A DNA stretch of 64,000 nt. Source: Panicum virgatum (lineage: Eukaryota; Streptophyta; Magnoliopsida; Poales; Poaceae). Below the pieces are notes generated by a model. It made no database searches, had not been told where the DNA came from, and saw only the letters and a program-made list of their open reading frames with translations. Positions 44,271-55,800 of the stretch are shown one piece after another; within the stretch, counting starts at the first letter, position 1; every line of letters begins with the position of its first letter. Made by a program: the position numbers and the translations under genes. The stretch spans positions 47,023,607 through 47,087,606 of the forward strand of contig NC_053150.1 of NCBI RefSeq assembly GCF_016808335.1, written 5' to 3'.

Positions 44271-45923
44271 TTGGAGGAGGACCCCCATGAGAGGTAACTT
44301 GTATCAAATCTTATCTTTACCGCTTTTCGTAACCTTGCATGAAATAAATAAAAAATTGCAAAATCTAGAAAATCCATAAAAATTTGCATAACTAAAATCA
44401 GATAAAAATTTGCAAAGCTTAGAAAACCTCAAAAATATTTACTTTCTTTTTAATATGTGTAGTAAGCATGTGTAGTTTTTCCATGTTGAGATGATGAATA
44501 GTTGCTCTATCAATTCCATTCATATACCTAGTTACAACCTTATGCTCTACCTATATTGTTGGCTATTTTGATTCTAACACCAGAACCTTGTACATTCCAT
44601 TCTTGCTCAGTAGTTTTGGATAAATTAAAAAGGTTCATGACAAAATAACTTTTTGAATATAGTCATTGCAACAATCATGCATCACGTCATTGGTCAGTGC
44701 ATGGTGTTGCATCATCGTCGAGAATCCATAGATTGACTAATGAGAATGCGTTCGAGTGTAACATCGTGGGTTGTCTTGGGTTTCCTCTAACCTATCTTGC
44801 TTCAGGCCTGTTGGGTTGCTACTCTTGATTTCTCTTGTGGTGGTGTTTAGTTGCATGACCCTGATGCCGCGACGGAACCTAGGACCTCATGTGTGCTGCA
44901 GCCACATGATTGAGCCACTAGGAGCGCGCTGGTGTCTCGGTATATGTGACATAACTCACCTCAATCCCTTCTTGTGCAACCCTTACTAGTGTCTTAACTT
45001 CTAATCCTTACTCAAGGATATAGGATTAACGCGAGGTTAGTCGCGAGGGAATGGTCATAAGGTGCGTGTTGCATGTGTGCATCATCAACTCATATGTGTA
45101 TGCATCATGCTCTATACATCTCTTTATGTGCATACAATAAAGAGCATTTCCATCCTTGCATCATGGTTTATGCATCATGGCAATTGCATCATATCACATG
45201 CACCATTTCATTTGTGCATGGAACATCCCATTGTTGCATTGCACCACCATTGCAATCATACATTTCATGGGTGCATCGTTATCATGGTTTCGAGCATTTG
45301 CACTTGGAGTTGGAAGATTTTGCCATTACCCCTTGATGGCATTGGCATACATAAGCATGTTTTGCCACTAGCATCCTGCAACTCAATCCGATAATAAAAT
45401 CCTGAGCAAGGATGTTCTAAAAATCTTCTCCTAAACCATCCTTTGTGTTATCCTCACTTGTTCTCACAAACCTTGTGCTGAATCTCACCGACATCCGTTT
45501 TCTTCAAGTGGTGATCTCAGTATTGTGAGAAATGGCCACCTTGCATCATTGTCGTTCCTCGTTCCTTCTGACATTCTCTTTTTGGATCTGAAAATCTTAA
45601 ATGGCTTACCTATCCAATATCGTTGAAGAGCCGTGCAAGAATCAAGTTTGGGTGTTTGCTTAAAGGCATCATCGTCATCAGGAGGCGTCCCTAGCTGCAT
45701 GCAAAGAGGAAGTTCCTTTCACCTTAGTAGGAAATTCTGGTTTTGGACTGCATGTGTAATCTTGAGTTCCCTAAACCACCTTGCTTATTTTGGGCTAGAA
45801 ACTCGTGTATGCAATGCTGTGTATAGCTATTTGTGTGTATGAGGTTTGTGTGGGTCCTCTTGAAATAGAAGTTGTCCTACTGCTAAAGATGTCTCCACTT
45901 TATTCTGTTTCTTAGGTGAATAA
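44271..45923. other. Non-coding repeat-derived stretch with gcatcat-rich part
   Basis: A/T-rich sequence follows the Athila-like gene. From about 45070 to 45300 the words gcatcat, gcatgga and gcacca recur many times without a fixed period. The border between Athila-like and E5 sequence lies somewhere here and I cannot place it. Confidence 0.4.
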
Positions 45924-46668
45924 TGGAGTATGCAGCGGGAAGTAGTAGGAAGGACCCTGGTCAGGGGCACATCAACCTTCTACCTCCGACGTCATGATAA
46001 CCGAAGCACCGATGAGACAATTTGAGCCTTGCCACTGTTGCAAGATGTACGACTGCCCCTGTCTACGAAGCAGCTCCAACAAAAAGACAAGTGCTCACAG
46101 TGAAGTACCCGAAGAATATGCTAAACCCAGACTGGAAGTAAATTGGAAGCAAGAGGAGACACAGAATGTTTACTCGGACTTCTTAATGCCACCATCGCGA
46201 CTTCCGATGGGACTTAAAGATCACCAGGTAGATTGTCGGACTCCCAAGCTCGGCGCAGGCAGCATAGACTTGAGTGGATGGGAAATTACATGCACAGAAT
46301 TCTCTCCATGTGGGAGAAGGCAAGTTAGGAGTACTACTGATGTCGACCCAGCTATAAGAGCAAGAACTCGTTCACCTGTTCGGAGTTCAATGAGGTCAAA
46401 GAAGAAATGTCGTTGCACCGGGTGTCAACCTTGTTTCAAGTGTGGCGAATACGGCCATTTTATCCGGGACTGTCGTTCATCTACTTGGAAAGATCCACCG
46501 AATTCAGTTAGCACCTCTAATAATCTGAACTGGACAAGGATACTACCCGATGTTCGTATGTCGGGAGGCGACTCAAGCCATCTACTTCGGATGTTAGCTG
46601 CACAGTACGAACCACCTACACAAGGTCAGAGGTCAAATAAGCAATGCGATAGAGATGGTTCATGCTGA
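45924..46668 (+). CDS. E5 zinc-knuckle protein (gag-like)
   Basis: A short ORF from ATG 45924 (MEYAAGSSRKDPGQGH) ends at TGA overlapping the ATG of a 224-codon ORF (45994-46668) in the next frame (ATGA). Either a frameshift or re-initiation joins them. The larger ORF has Cys-rich CHCCKMYDCPC near its start and a CCHC knuckle CFKCGEYGHFIRDC (about residue 148), which binds RNA in gag proteins. No capsid domain or pol is found before the polypurine tract. It could be the remnant of a non-autonomous element that uses proteins from full Tekay copies. Confidence 0.5.
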
Positions 46669-46787
46669 ATGCGCTACCCCCAAGAAAGATTCCGAAGGTA
46701 AGTCGGTTGGGGAAGGTAATTTTTGGATAGTGCTAATATCCTTGGTTAACGAACATCTTCCCTCCTTATCGGTCACTTACGCGTATG

Positions 46788-46821
46788 AATCTCGGGACGA
46801 GATTCCTTTAAGGGGGAAGGC
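46788..46821 (+). promoter_or_regulatory. E5 pre-PPT hairpin and polypurine tract
   Basis: aatctcg (46788-46794) and cgagatt (46798-46804) with a 3-base loop, then ttaagggggaaggc and the LTR. Nearly the same as in E2. Confidence 0.75.
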
Positions 46822-48846
46822 TGTAACACCCCAGTGTTAATCGCAATGCTAATCATGTGCTTAAACTGTTGATTATGGTCTTAAGCTCATTGTTAGCGTT
46901 AATCGAGTTCGCGCTGTAAACCTTGATTAGCAGTGTTCGATCGCATTTTTCTCTTTGATCCGAGCTTCAAATCAAGTTGGGCCCAAAAACAAAGTTGTAG
47001 ATCATCTTGTCCTCTACAACTTCTATTTTGGCCAAATTTCGGGTTTCAATATGAAATTTGGAGTTTTTGGCGGTCAAACTTTGATCAAAATCAGTTCAAA
47101 CGAATTCAACTTGGTTACTGTGATCTCCAGTGAAGCCGTACGCGTGCCCATGCCGCGACCCCGCGTCGTCGCCGGCGACGCCACGTGTCGGTCGTCGGCG
47201 AACCTCGCCCGTCACACTCGCGCGCCGTCCTTATCCCCACGGAGCCGTGTCCGTTTTCCCCTCCCCTTCTCCTTCCTCACGCACACGGGTTGAGCCGAGC
47301 TCGAGCAAAGCCATCGCCGGCCGCCATGCCGACCATCCTCGCCATCCCGCTCGATTCTCCGCGCCCCAAGCCGCACGACCTCGCCCCGAAGCTCCTCCGT
47401 GCCTCCACGAGCTCGGTCAAGCCCCACACCGGTCGAATCAGGTGTCTCCGCCGCGACCACCATTGACAACCATGTCGAGCTCCACCCCTCTCCGTCGATT
47501 CCACTCCTCCGGCCACTCTCCGACCAAATCGAACCCGCGGTGAGCTCGGATGCGACCCCCTCTTCCTTCCCAACCCTATCCACGCTCGAATCCCGCATTG
47601 CCGGCGTTGGACCACTGCCGCGCCGCCATGAACGCCATGGCGCCGCCGCTGTGCCCGTCGTGGGCCGCCTCCGCCCGGGTGCCAGCTGTGCCGCCGCGCG
47701 CCCCGGGGTCTCCTAGGTCCCCTGGCCGCCGGCTTGCCCCGCCTCCCCGCCGCCTTGCGCCGAGCCGGCTGGAACGCCGAGCACCACCGCCGCCGCCGCC
47801 TAGCACCACCCCGGGGTGCCCCGTGCACGGGTTGCGGGCGTGCCGGCCTCCCTGCGCGCGTGCCGCACGCCGCCCCGCCGCGCTGTCCTGCTGGCCGGCA
47901 GGCCCCTTGGCCGGCGTGCTCGCGCAGGCACGCTGCGCCACCGGCGCCGTGCGTGGCCGGGGCAGGCAGGCAAAGCAGAGCCCCCTCTCTCTTTATTTCG
48001 CTGACGTGTGGGGCCCGCGGGTCAGGTGGTTTTATTCTTTTTGGTTTATTTCGGCTGTTATTTCATAATTGATTGATAAATCACAGAAAAATGTGAAAAA
48101 TGTCAAACAAATTATGTTAGATTTCTAAAATCAAGATATTTAGAAGAAAAATACTTGTGCATGTGAATGGTCAATTTTACCCCTGCTAAAAATTCGGGGT
48201 GTGTTTAAGATAGTTTAATTGTTGCCGGTTATTCTGTTACTCTAAAAATTATGAAAAATTTGCAGTGGCTTACTCCTTGCATGTGTAATCCACTGTAAAA
48301 ATTTCAGGTGCTGGTTTTGTGCACTTTTGTGAAGATCTAATTATGTTTCGTTTGCCTTGCTAGGGTTGTTTTAATGCTTTGTTAGCAGCAATAAATGTTG
48401 GAAAATTTCTGTGGCATGCTTTATTGTTATCACGTTAAGTTGGTAAATTTTTGTTGCTAGGGCATGTATGAAAGTTAGGTTGTTGCTTTTATTTTGCCCT
48501 AGCTATGCTCTTTTCTTTAATAAATGTTGTTAGTTAATTATTGTTTCATGCATGTGTAACTTTAGCAAAGCAAGCCTCTGGCTTAATTCATGCTACCCTA
48601 AGCAAGTTTAGTAGTTTAGTAGCTGTTGTTTTGAAGGAAACACTTCAGGCTAAAATGAGTTGAATTTCGGAACCGCACCTAAGGACTCAAATCGTTAGTT
48701 GTTACTTTCTTTGTAGTGGTTACTCAGTCGATGCATGTCAGCTCTGTCGGTTCTTTCAATTGCTTTATATCGAAATGCGTTGCATCATGAGCATCCATGC
48801 ACTGCTGTGGTTCTGACTCTAGCATGGCATCCTTTCATACGTGTAG

Positions 48847-49003
48847 ACACCGCAAGCCGAAGCAGCAGCCGAGCCAGAAGATGGTGTAACGGTGGACGCA
48901 CCCAGAAGATGGATGGATGGACCCGATGTGCATTACCCAAAGGAAAATGTCCGCCAAGCGAATATCATCTAACCAACACTAACTAATTCAGTGTTAATCC
49001 CAG
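48847..49003 (+). pseudogene. LTR mini-gene exon A, E5 LTR, frame not kept
   Basis: Sits between an acceptor-like site (catacgtgtag) and CCCAG|GCAAGC, again a GC-type donor. One frame is open at first (TPQAEAAAEPEDGVTV) but meets a stop before the donor, and the length (157 nt) breaks the phase kept in E2 and E3. Confidence 0.4.
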
Positions 49004-49184
49004 GCAAGCCCCGGAGCATAACCCCTAATTTGAGTATTCAATGTTTATTTAATTATTTGTGCATTTACGTTTTAGGAGTTGTATGGAACCCTAGTATGCA
49101 TGTTTCTCCCTAGGTACCTATGAGTCTATACTAGTATACAGGTGTCGTTAGTGTTGCCATGCTTAACTAGGATCCGGTAGAAGT

Positions 49185-49204
49185 CGAGTGATTGCTGTCA
49201 CTCG
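49185..49204 (+). other. Intronic LTR hairpin, E5 copy
   Basis: cgagtga (49185-49191) pairs with tcactcg (49198-49204), as at 11960-11980 in E2. Confidence 0.6.
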
Positions 49205-49574
49205 CGAGCTATAGGTTTTTGTTACTTATGGAAAAGTGGTTTGAGAATGAATCTGTGTGGAAACAAAAATGGAGACCGGGCGGAGAGGAATTGGATTATG
49301 GATATGGAATGTTTGTGTAACACCCGGTTTATAAAAGAACATAAACCGAGCAATCATATATGTGCCAGGATCAAGTCACACGTATATACAACAGAATGAA
49401 CAGTATATCATAGCACATATCACGTAAAAAGACATAATAAAGCGAAGTACGAATGTTATTTATTACATTAATGACAAAAATGTCTGATACAGCGGAAGCG
49501 AAGTACAAAATACGAAAAAGCTCTCCGAAGCTGAAGCAGGGCGCCACAGGGACGTCGACTGGGAGACGAAGCAC

Positions 49575-49630
49575 CTAGAAGTCCTCGTAGTCCTGGTAGC
49601 GCTGGACGAACTCCCTCGTGTCGGCAGGAA
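49575..49630 (-). CDS. LTR mini-gene exon B, E4 3' LTR
   Basis: 56 nt, same end as E3 (DTREFVQRYQDYEDF then stop). Acceptor ctcag kept. Confidence 0.45.
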
Positions 49631-50677
49631 CTGAGCAGCAGTAGCGTAGCCAAGAGGAAAAAGTAGAGAAGAGGCAAGAGTGAGTACACAACTTGTACTC
49701 AACAAGTATAACACAAACTATGAGGCTCTAGGCTGGCTGACTCAACTGCATTAGCTTTTAAGTGTTGGCAAAATTTTATTAAAGCTATTTACTATGAGTT
49801 GATGAATTACCATTAACCCGGTTACATAGTAATTAATCAGAATTAATTATGAAACTACTGAGAACCATACCAAAACCAAGCCACCAAGGTAACCCCGAGA
49901 AGCACCTCCCTCGTCGGAAGGAGATAACTTCACTAATCAAAAGGAGGATCTGGGCCGCTCATAACCGTGAGCACGGCTAGTATACCAGTTTTACACTCTG
50001 CAGAGGTTGCACATCTTTACCCACAAGTCGTGAGCTACGCCAGTTGTTCATCACACTTCCTTAGGTGAGATGACTAGCGACTCACTACGAGGCCTTTAAA
50101 AAGAATCTCGTTGGTAAGGCGTAACCGCGAGAGTTAGGTCGGCGACGATGGGGCCCACCTCCGGGGGTACAAGCACAGGAGCGCAATCCAAGCACAGACC
50201 AAGCCGGAGGAGCAGGGACCATTGAAGCTTACTACTCTTGCCCCGCAGGTAAGTTACTCCAAACCAAAAAGATCTAATTATTACGCCAAGTCTATCCCAT
50301 TCTAGCCTTGTGGTAGCGCTGTTGTCCCAGGTTGTCGCTCTATGAACCGGTCCTTATGGAGAGTGGCCAACCAAGCACTAAGCACCGTGCTGGCCCCCTA
50401 AACCATGTTTCTAACAAAAGCCAATTTTAACGAGACGTGAGCCACTCATCCACACAGAGGGCCACTCTCAGAATTAAGTTCAAGTAAACCATTAATCAAT
50501 TTAATTAAAAAGGACCAGAGTGTGTTATAGCGCAGCAACCTAGCACAACTAATCAAAATGCAACCCAAGGATATATTTAAAGGATATAAACTGGCTAGGA
50601 AATCCTTAAAGGCATACAGTATTAAAATGCAGTATGAAAATGTATTTAAAGTGATAGGTTGTTCATGTTATACTTGC

Positions 50678-50767
50678 CTTCCTCGTACTGCTCTGGCTAC
50701 TGCTCAAAGTGCTCGGAAGACGGCTGCTCCGGGTACTGGTACTGGGGCTCCTCAGATGGATCAACGT
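50678..50767 (-). pseudogene. LTR mini-gene exon A, E4 3' LTR, with stop
   Basis: Same 90-nt exon and GC donor as E3, but a CAG codon has become TAG (50699-50697 on the minus strand). The E4 5' LTR copy lacks this stop. Confidence 0.45.
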
Positions 50768-52777
50768 CTACTCACGAACACATGGCCAAAACAATGCACG
50801 AAAATAAGCATACAAACAAACACTAACAAAAACTAAGAAACAGTACATCAATACATAAAAATAGCACGCTAAACTAGTCTAAAGCTATTCTACGCGTTAC
50901 AATGATCGCGTGGACATAAAGAACGCTAAAAACGGAGCTAAAACGCGTAAACTAGGCCTAAAACAAGGTTCAGGGGCTTATTTGTAAGAAAACTGAAGTT
51001 CCAGGGGGCTTTCTGCTAAAACCAGGGACTGAAACGTAATTAAACTAAAGATCTAGGGTCCAACGTGCAAAAACTACAACTCTGGACCGCGGGTTCGATT
51101 TCTAAGAAGGCCAGGGGCTTAAGCGTTAAAAACAGGACCTATTTGGAAATACTTTTCAACTATCACAGACTGCGGCTTGAATCCCAGGAACTTCAGGGAC
51201 TCTTTAGCAAAACTGGCAGGCCGAACCGGTACGTTTAGATCTGGGCGCTTGGATCCGGATCGGGTGGCTTAGAACAGATCGGCTCGGGATCTAATCTTGG
51301 CCGTTGATTCAGGATCGGGCGGCCACGGGCGGTGGGGGGCGCGGGCGGCGGCGCTGGGTCGCCGGAGCTCTGCTCCCGCGGCGGCGCTGTGCCGGAGAAG
51401 ACCGAACTCGGTCTTCCCGGGGCGGATTCGAACGGGGTCTGGGTCGGGAGGCATCTACGCGGCATGCGTAAAGCACTGGTGGCGATGGGGAGGTGGTTCG
51501 GGGCTCCGAGCGTGACGCTCGTCGGGGATGGCGGCTCGGCGGCGCAGGGCTCGCCGGTGCTGGCGCGTTCCGGCCCCTACGGTGCACCTTGGCTACGGGA
51601 ACTAGCGCAGAAGCAAGAGGGGGTCGGGGCGCAGCTCACCGGGGGGGTCGAGGCGGCCGGGGCTGTAGCGCAGGCGGTCGGCGACGAACTCCGGCGGCGG
51701 CGATGGCGTGGTGGCCGCGGACAGCGCGCTGCGGAGATCCTCCGGGCGTCGGAGCTGCAGGTCTCGATGCGTGGTGGCGCTGTGATGATGGTCTAGGTGT
51801 CAGTGACGCAAACGAAGTCGCCGGCGGCGCGAATTTCTCCAAATCGATCTTACCTGCGACGGCAAGGTCCGAGCAAAATTCCGGCGTGGGCGTGGCGCAA
51901 CCTCGGAGCGGAGGCCTCAGGGAGCGTCACTGGGCCTTGGTGGAGCTCTTGCAAGGTTGGTGGTGGTATGGGGTGCAACAGGACGGCGTCTCCACGGCGG
52001 CGCAGTGGCACGGTGCGGCGGAGCGAGGTGGGGCGCGGCACGCTAGGGTTTGGGGCGGCTAGGGCGTGGAGATAGGGTGCAGGGGGATCCGCTGGGGCCA
52101 ATTATAGGCCGGGCGGTGATCTGGGCGTGCGTGCCCAGGGGAACCGCAGCGAGATTCCCGGCGAAGATCGGTGCGGTCGCTGCGCGAGGAAGGAAGGGAG
52201 GAGGGGGACGGGACCGCCAGGTGGGCCATGGCTGTCGGCGAGCGCGGGCGACGCGCGGGCGGAGGGGAGCACTGCGCGGGCGCTCGGGCCGCCTGTCAGT
52301 CAGCGTGCAGGCTGGTGACGCGGGGTCTGCGGGGTTTTGGGCCGGGGAAGTGGCACCGCTGGGCTTCGGCGCGCCACGGGCCGAGCGTGAGGCGGTGGGC
52401 CGAGCGCGCTAGGCGGGCTGGCCAGCGCGGAGAGAGGTGAACGGGCCGTGAGCGCGGGAGAGGAAAAGGAGGAAAGGGCTGGGCTGGTTTCGGGATTGGG
52501 CTGGACTGAGGTTTTGGGTTTCTATTTATCTGGTTCTCTTTTCTATTTCTAATTCAAACAAAGTTTGAATTCAAATACAAATTTGGATTCAAACCACACT
52601 CAAATATAAAACATGCACCAGCATGAATGCAACACAAAAATTAAACCTAAACAAATTTTAATTACTTAAGGGACAAAATTTAGATTAAATGCAAAACTAA
52701 CACATTAAACCTTAGAAAATTAAATAAAGCCAATTAAATTTATTAATAAATGCTGGAATTTAAATTAGGGTGTTACA

Positions 52778-52814
52778 GACCCTACCCCCTTAAAGAAATC
52801 TCGTCCCCGAGATT
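52778..52814 (-). promoter_or_regulatory. E4 pre-PPT hairpin and polypurine tract
   Basis: Minus strand: aatctcg-gggа-type stem-loop (stem arms 52808-52814 and 52797-52803) followed by the tract aagggggtaggg and the LTR. Confidence 0.75.
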
Positions 52815-55800
52815 TAGCTGGGCTGGCTAGCAAAGAGATCTGGATATGTCTTCTTCAACTCATCTTCTCGCTCCCAAGTAGCCTCAGCTTCACTGTGATG
52901 ACTCCACTGAACTCTGCACATCTTGATGCGCTTGTTCCGAGTAACCCTCTCTGACGTCTCCAGAATCTTCACCGGATGCTCAGTATAAGTCAGATCTTCC
53001 TGAACATCGACCCCATCCAGAGGTGCCTGCTCCTCGGGTACTCGCAAACACCTCTTCAGCTGAGATATATGGAAGACATCATGAACTCCTGAGAGACTGA
53101 GAGGTAACTCCAGGCGATAAGCAACTTCGCCTTTCCGCTCTAGCACCTTGAATGGCCCCACATAATGAGGTGCTAACTTCCCTTTGACATTAAATCTGCG
53201 GATTCCTCTCATCGGAGACACCTTCAGATACACATAATCACCAACACTGAAAGTCAGGTCTCTCCGTTTGCCGTCAGCATAGCTCTTCTGTCTGCTCTGT
53301 GCAATCCTCAGATTTTCTCGCACAGCCTGAACCATCTGCTCTGCATCATCTATGATCTCAGGACCGAAGAGCTGCTTTTCACCAATCTGATCCCAATAGA
53401 GAGGAGTCCTGCACTTTCTGCCATACAATGCCTCGAAGGGTGACTTCTTCAGACTGGCCTGATAGCTGTTGTTATATGAAAACTCAGCATAAGACAGGCA
53501 CTTATCCCAACTAGTACCATACTGAATAGCACAAGCTCTCAGCATATCCTCCAACACTTGGTTGGTCCTCTCTGTCTGCCCATCTGTCTGAGGGTGATAA
53601 GCCGTACTGAAACGCAGCTTCGTATCCAACGAGTCATGGAGCTGCTCCCAGAACCGAGAAGTGAACTGAGACCCTCTGTCAGATATGATCTTTTTGGGCA
53701 CACCATGTAAGCAGACAATCCGAGAGATGTACAACTCTGCAAGTCTAGCACCGGAGTAAGTAGTGTTCACCGGAATGAAGTGAGCAACTTTCGTCAGACG
53801 ATCCACTACTACCCAAATGGAGTTGTACCCTTTCTGAGTACGAGGCAATCCAACAATGAAGTCCATAGTGATTTCCTCCCATTTCCACTCTGGAATCTTC
53901 AAAGGCTGCAATAGACCTGCTGGCCTCTGATGCTCAGCCTTGACACGCTGACAGGTGTCACAAATAGCCACGTACTCTGCCACTGAACGCTTCATCCCAT
54001 ACCACCAGAAACGTTCCTTCAGATCATAATACATCTTCGTGCTGCCCGGATGAATAGAGTATGCTGTATCATGGGCCTCACTCAGAATCAACTTCCGAAG
54101 ATCCTTCACATCTGGCACACAGATCCGGTTCTTGTACCACAAGGTACCCTGATCATCCTCTCTGAAATGAGGAGCCTTGCCCTTTCTGAGCAACTCACGA
54201 ATCTCCTGCAGCTTCTCATCATCTTTCTGATGCTGCCTGATCTCTGACTCTAGAGTCGGTACTGCCTCGAATGCTGCACTCGAAGTATGATGCAAGAAGC
54301 CCAGACTCAACTGCTCGAACTCCTCGCATAACTCTAGAGGCATCTGGAAAGCCACGGCTATGTTGACATAACTTCTTCTGCTCAGAGCATCTGCTACAAC
54401 ATTGGCCTTGCCCGGATGATAGTGAATCTCCAGATCATAATCCTTAACCAATTCTAGCCATCTCCTCTGCCGCATGTTCAGCTCATTCTGCGTGAAAATG
54501 TACTTGAGGCTCTTGTGATCAGTGTAGATATCACACCGCTGCCCATACAAGTAATGCCTCCAAATCTTCAGAGCATGCACAACTGCGGCTAACTCAAGAT
54601 CATGAGTAGGATAATTCAGCTCATGCCGACGTAACTGCCGTGAAGCATAAGCTATCACTCTGCCCTCCTGCATCAGAACACACCCAAGACCATCCTTTGA
54701 AGCATCACAATATACCGTGAACCTCTTCGTCTGGTCTGGCAGAGTCAGGACTGGCGCCGTAGTCAACCTTTTCTTCAGCTCATCAAAGGCCATCTGACGC
54801 TCATCAGTCCATACAAAAGCCACATTCTTCTCTAGCAAAGAAGTCAAAGGCTTCGCGATCTTGGAGAAATTCTCAATGAACCTCCGATAATATCCAGCTA
54901 AGCCCAAGAAAGACCTGACTACCTTCACTGTCTGCGGTGTCTCCCACTCGAGCACATCCTTCACCTTACTCGGATCAACAGCAATGCCTCCCTGAGAGAT
55001 AACATGACCGAGGAATGGAACCTCGTCAATCCAGAACTCGCACTTGCTGAACTTGGCATACAACTGATGCTCTCTCAATCTCTGCAATACGAGTCTCAGA
55101 TGCTCCTCATGCTCTTCTTCTGTCTTGGAGAAGATCAGAATATCATCAATGAAAATCACCACGAAGACATCCAGATAGTCCATGAAAACCATGTTCATCA
55201 GATGCATGAAGAAAGCCGGGGCATTAGTCAAGCCGAAGGACATGACTGTATACTCATATAGCCCGTACTTGCAGGTGAATGCCGTCTTCGGAATATCCCC
55301 AGGACGGATCCTCAGCTGAAAATAACACGAACGAAGATCAATCTTCGAGAATATACGAGCACCTCGAAGCAGATCAAAGAGATCCTCAATACGGGGCAGT
55401 GGATGCTTGTTCTTGATAGTGACAGCATTCAGCTCCCGATAATCGACACACATCCTCTTCGAGCCATCCTTCTTATCTACCAGCAATAATGGAAAAGCCC
55501 AAGGAGAGAAGCTGCGACGGATATAGCCCTTGGCTAGCAACTCATCAATAGTCTTCTTAACTTCTTCATGCTCTATAGGTGCCATACGGTAGGGCCGCTT
55601 TGCAATAGGAGCTGTGCCAGGCAAGAGATCAATACAAAACTCAATTGCGCATTCAGGCGGCATACCTGGCAGATCATCCGGAAAGACATCCGGGAATTCA
55701 GACACCACGCGAATACCGTCCGTGGGTCTAGCCTCCATCTGATGAAGAAATCCAGAAGGCTCTACTGCACTGATAACAACCTCTTGGCCACTGGAAGCTG

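Larger units (their letters stand above)
46822..49315 (+). repeat. E5 3' LTR, left part (Tekay-like)
   Basis: Starts tgtaacaccccagtg right after the polypurine tract. It has the same plan as the E2 LTR: A/T-rich start, GC-rich block (about 47110-48020), A/T-rich part, an exon-like segment and a conserved intronic block. It is cut at 49315 by E4; the rest would lie beyond the window. Long frames in the GC-rich block are compositional. Confidence 0.8.
49316..52777 (-). repeat. E4 3' LTR
   Basis: 3462 bp, from tgtaacaccctaat (at 52777 on the minus strand) to gggtgttaca (at 49316). Ends match the E3 LTR closely, while the GC-rich middle (about 51240-52470) does not. A minus-strand TATA-like cctataattgg lies near 52105. 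Confidence 0.9.

Noticed and set aside
47130..48072. Open frames of 100-183 codons in the E5 LTR
   Set aside because: GC-rich LTR core with open frames on all strands; no domain.
51235..52440. Open frames up to 189 codons in the E4 LTR
   Set aside because: Same reason, and they lie within a defined LTR.
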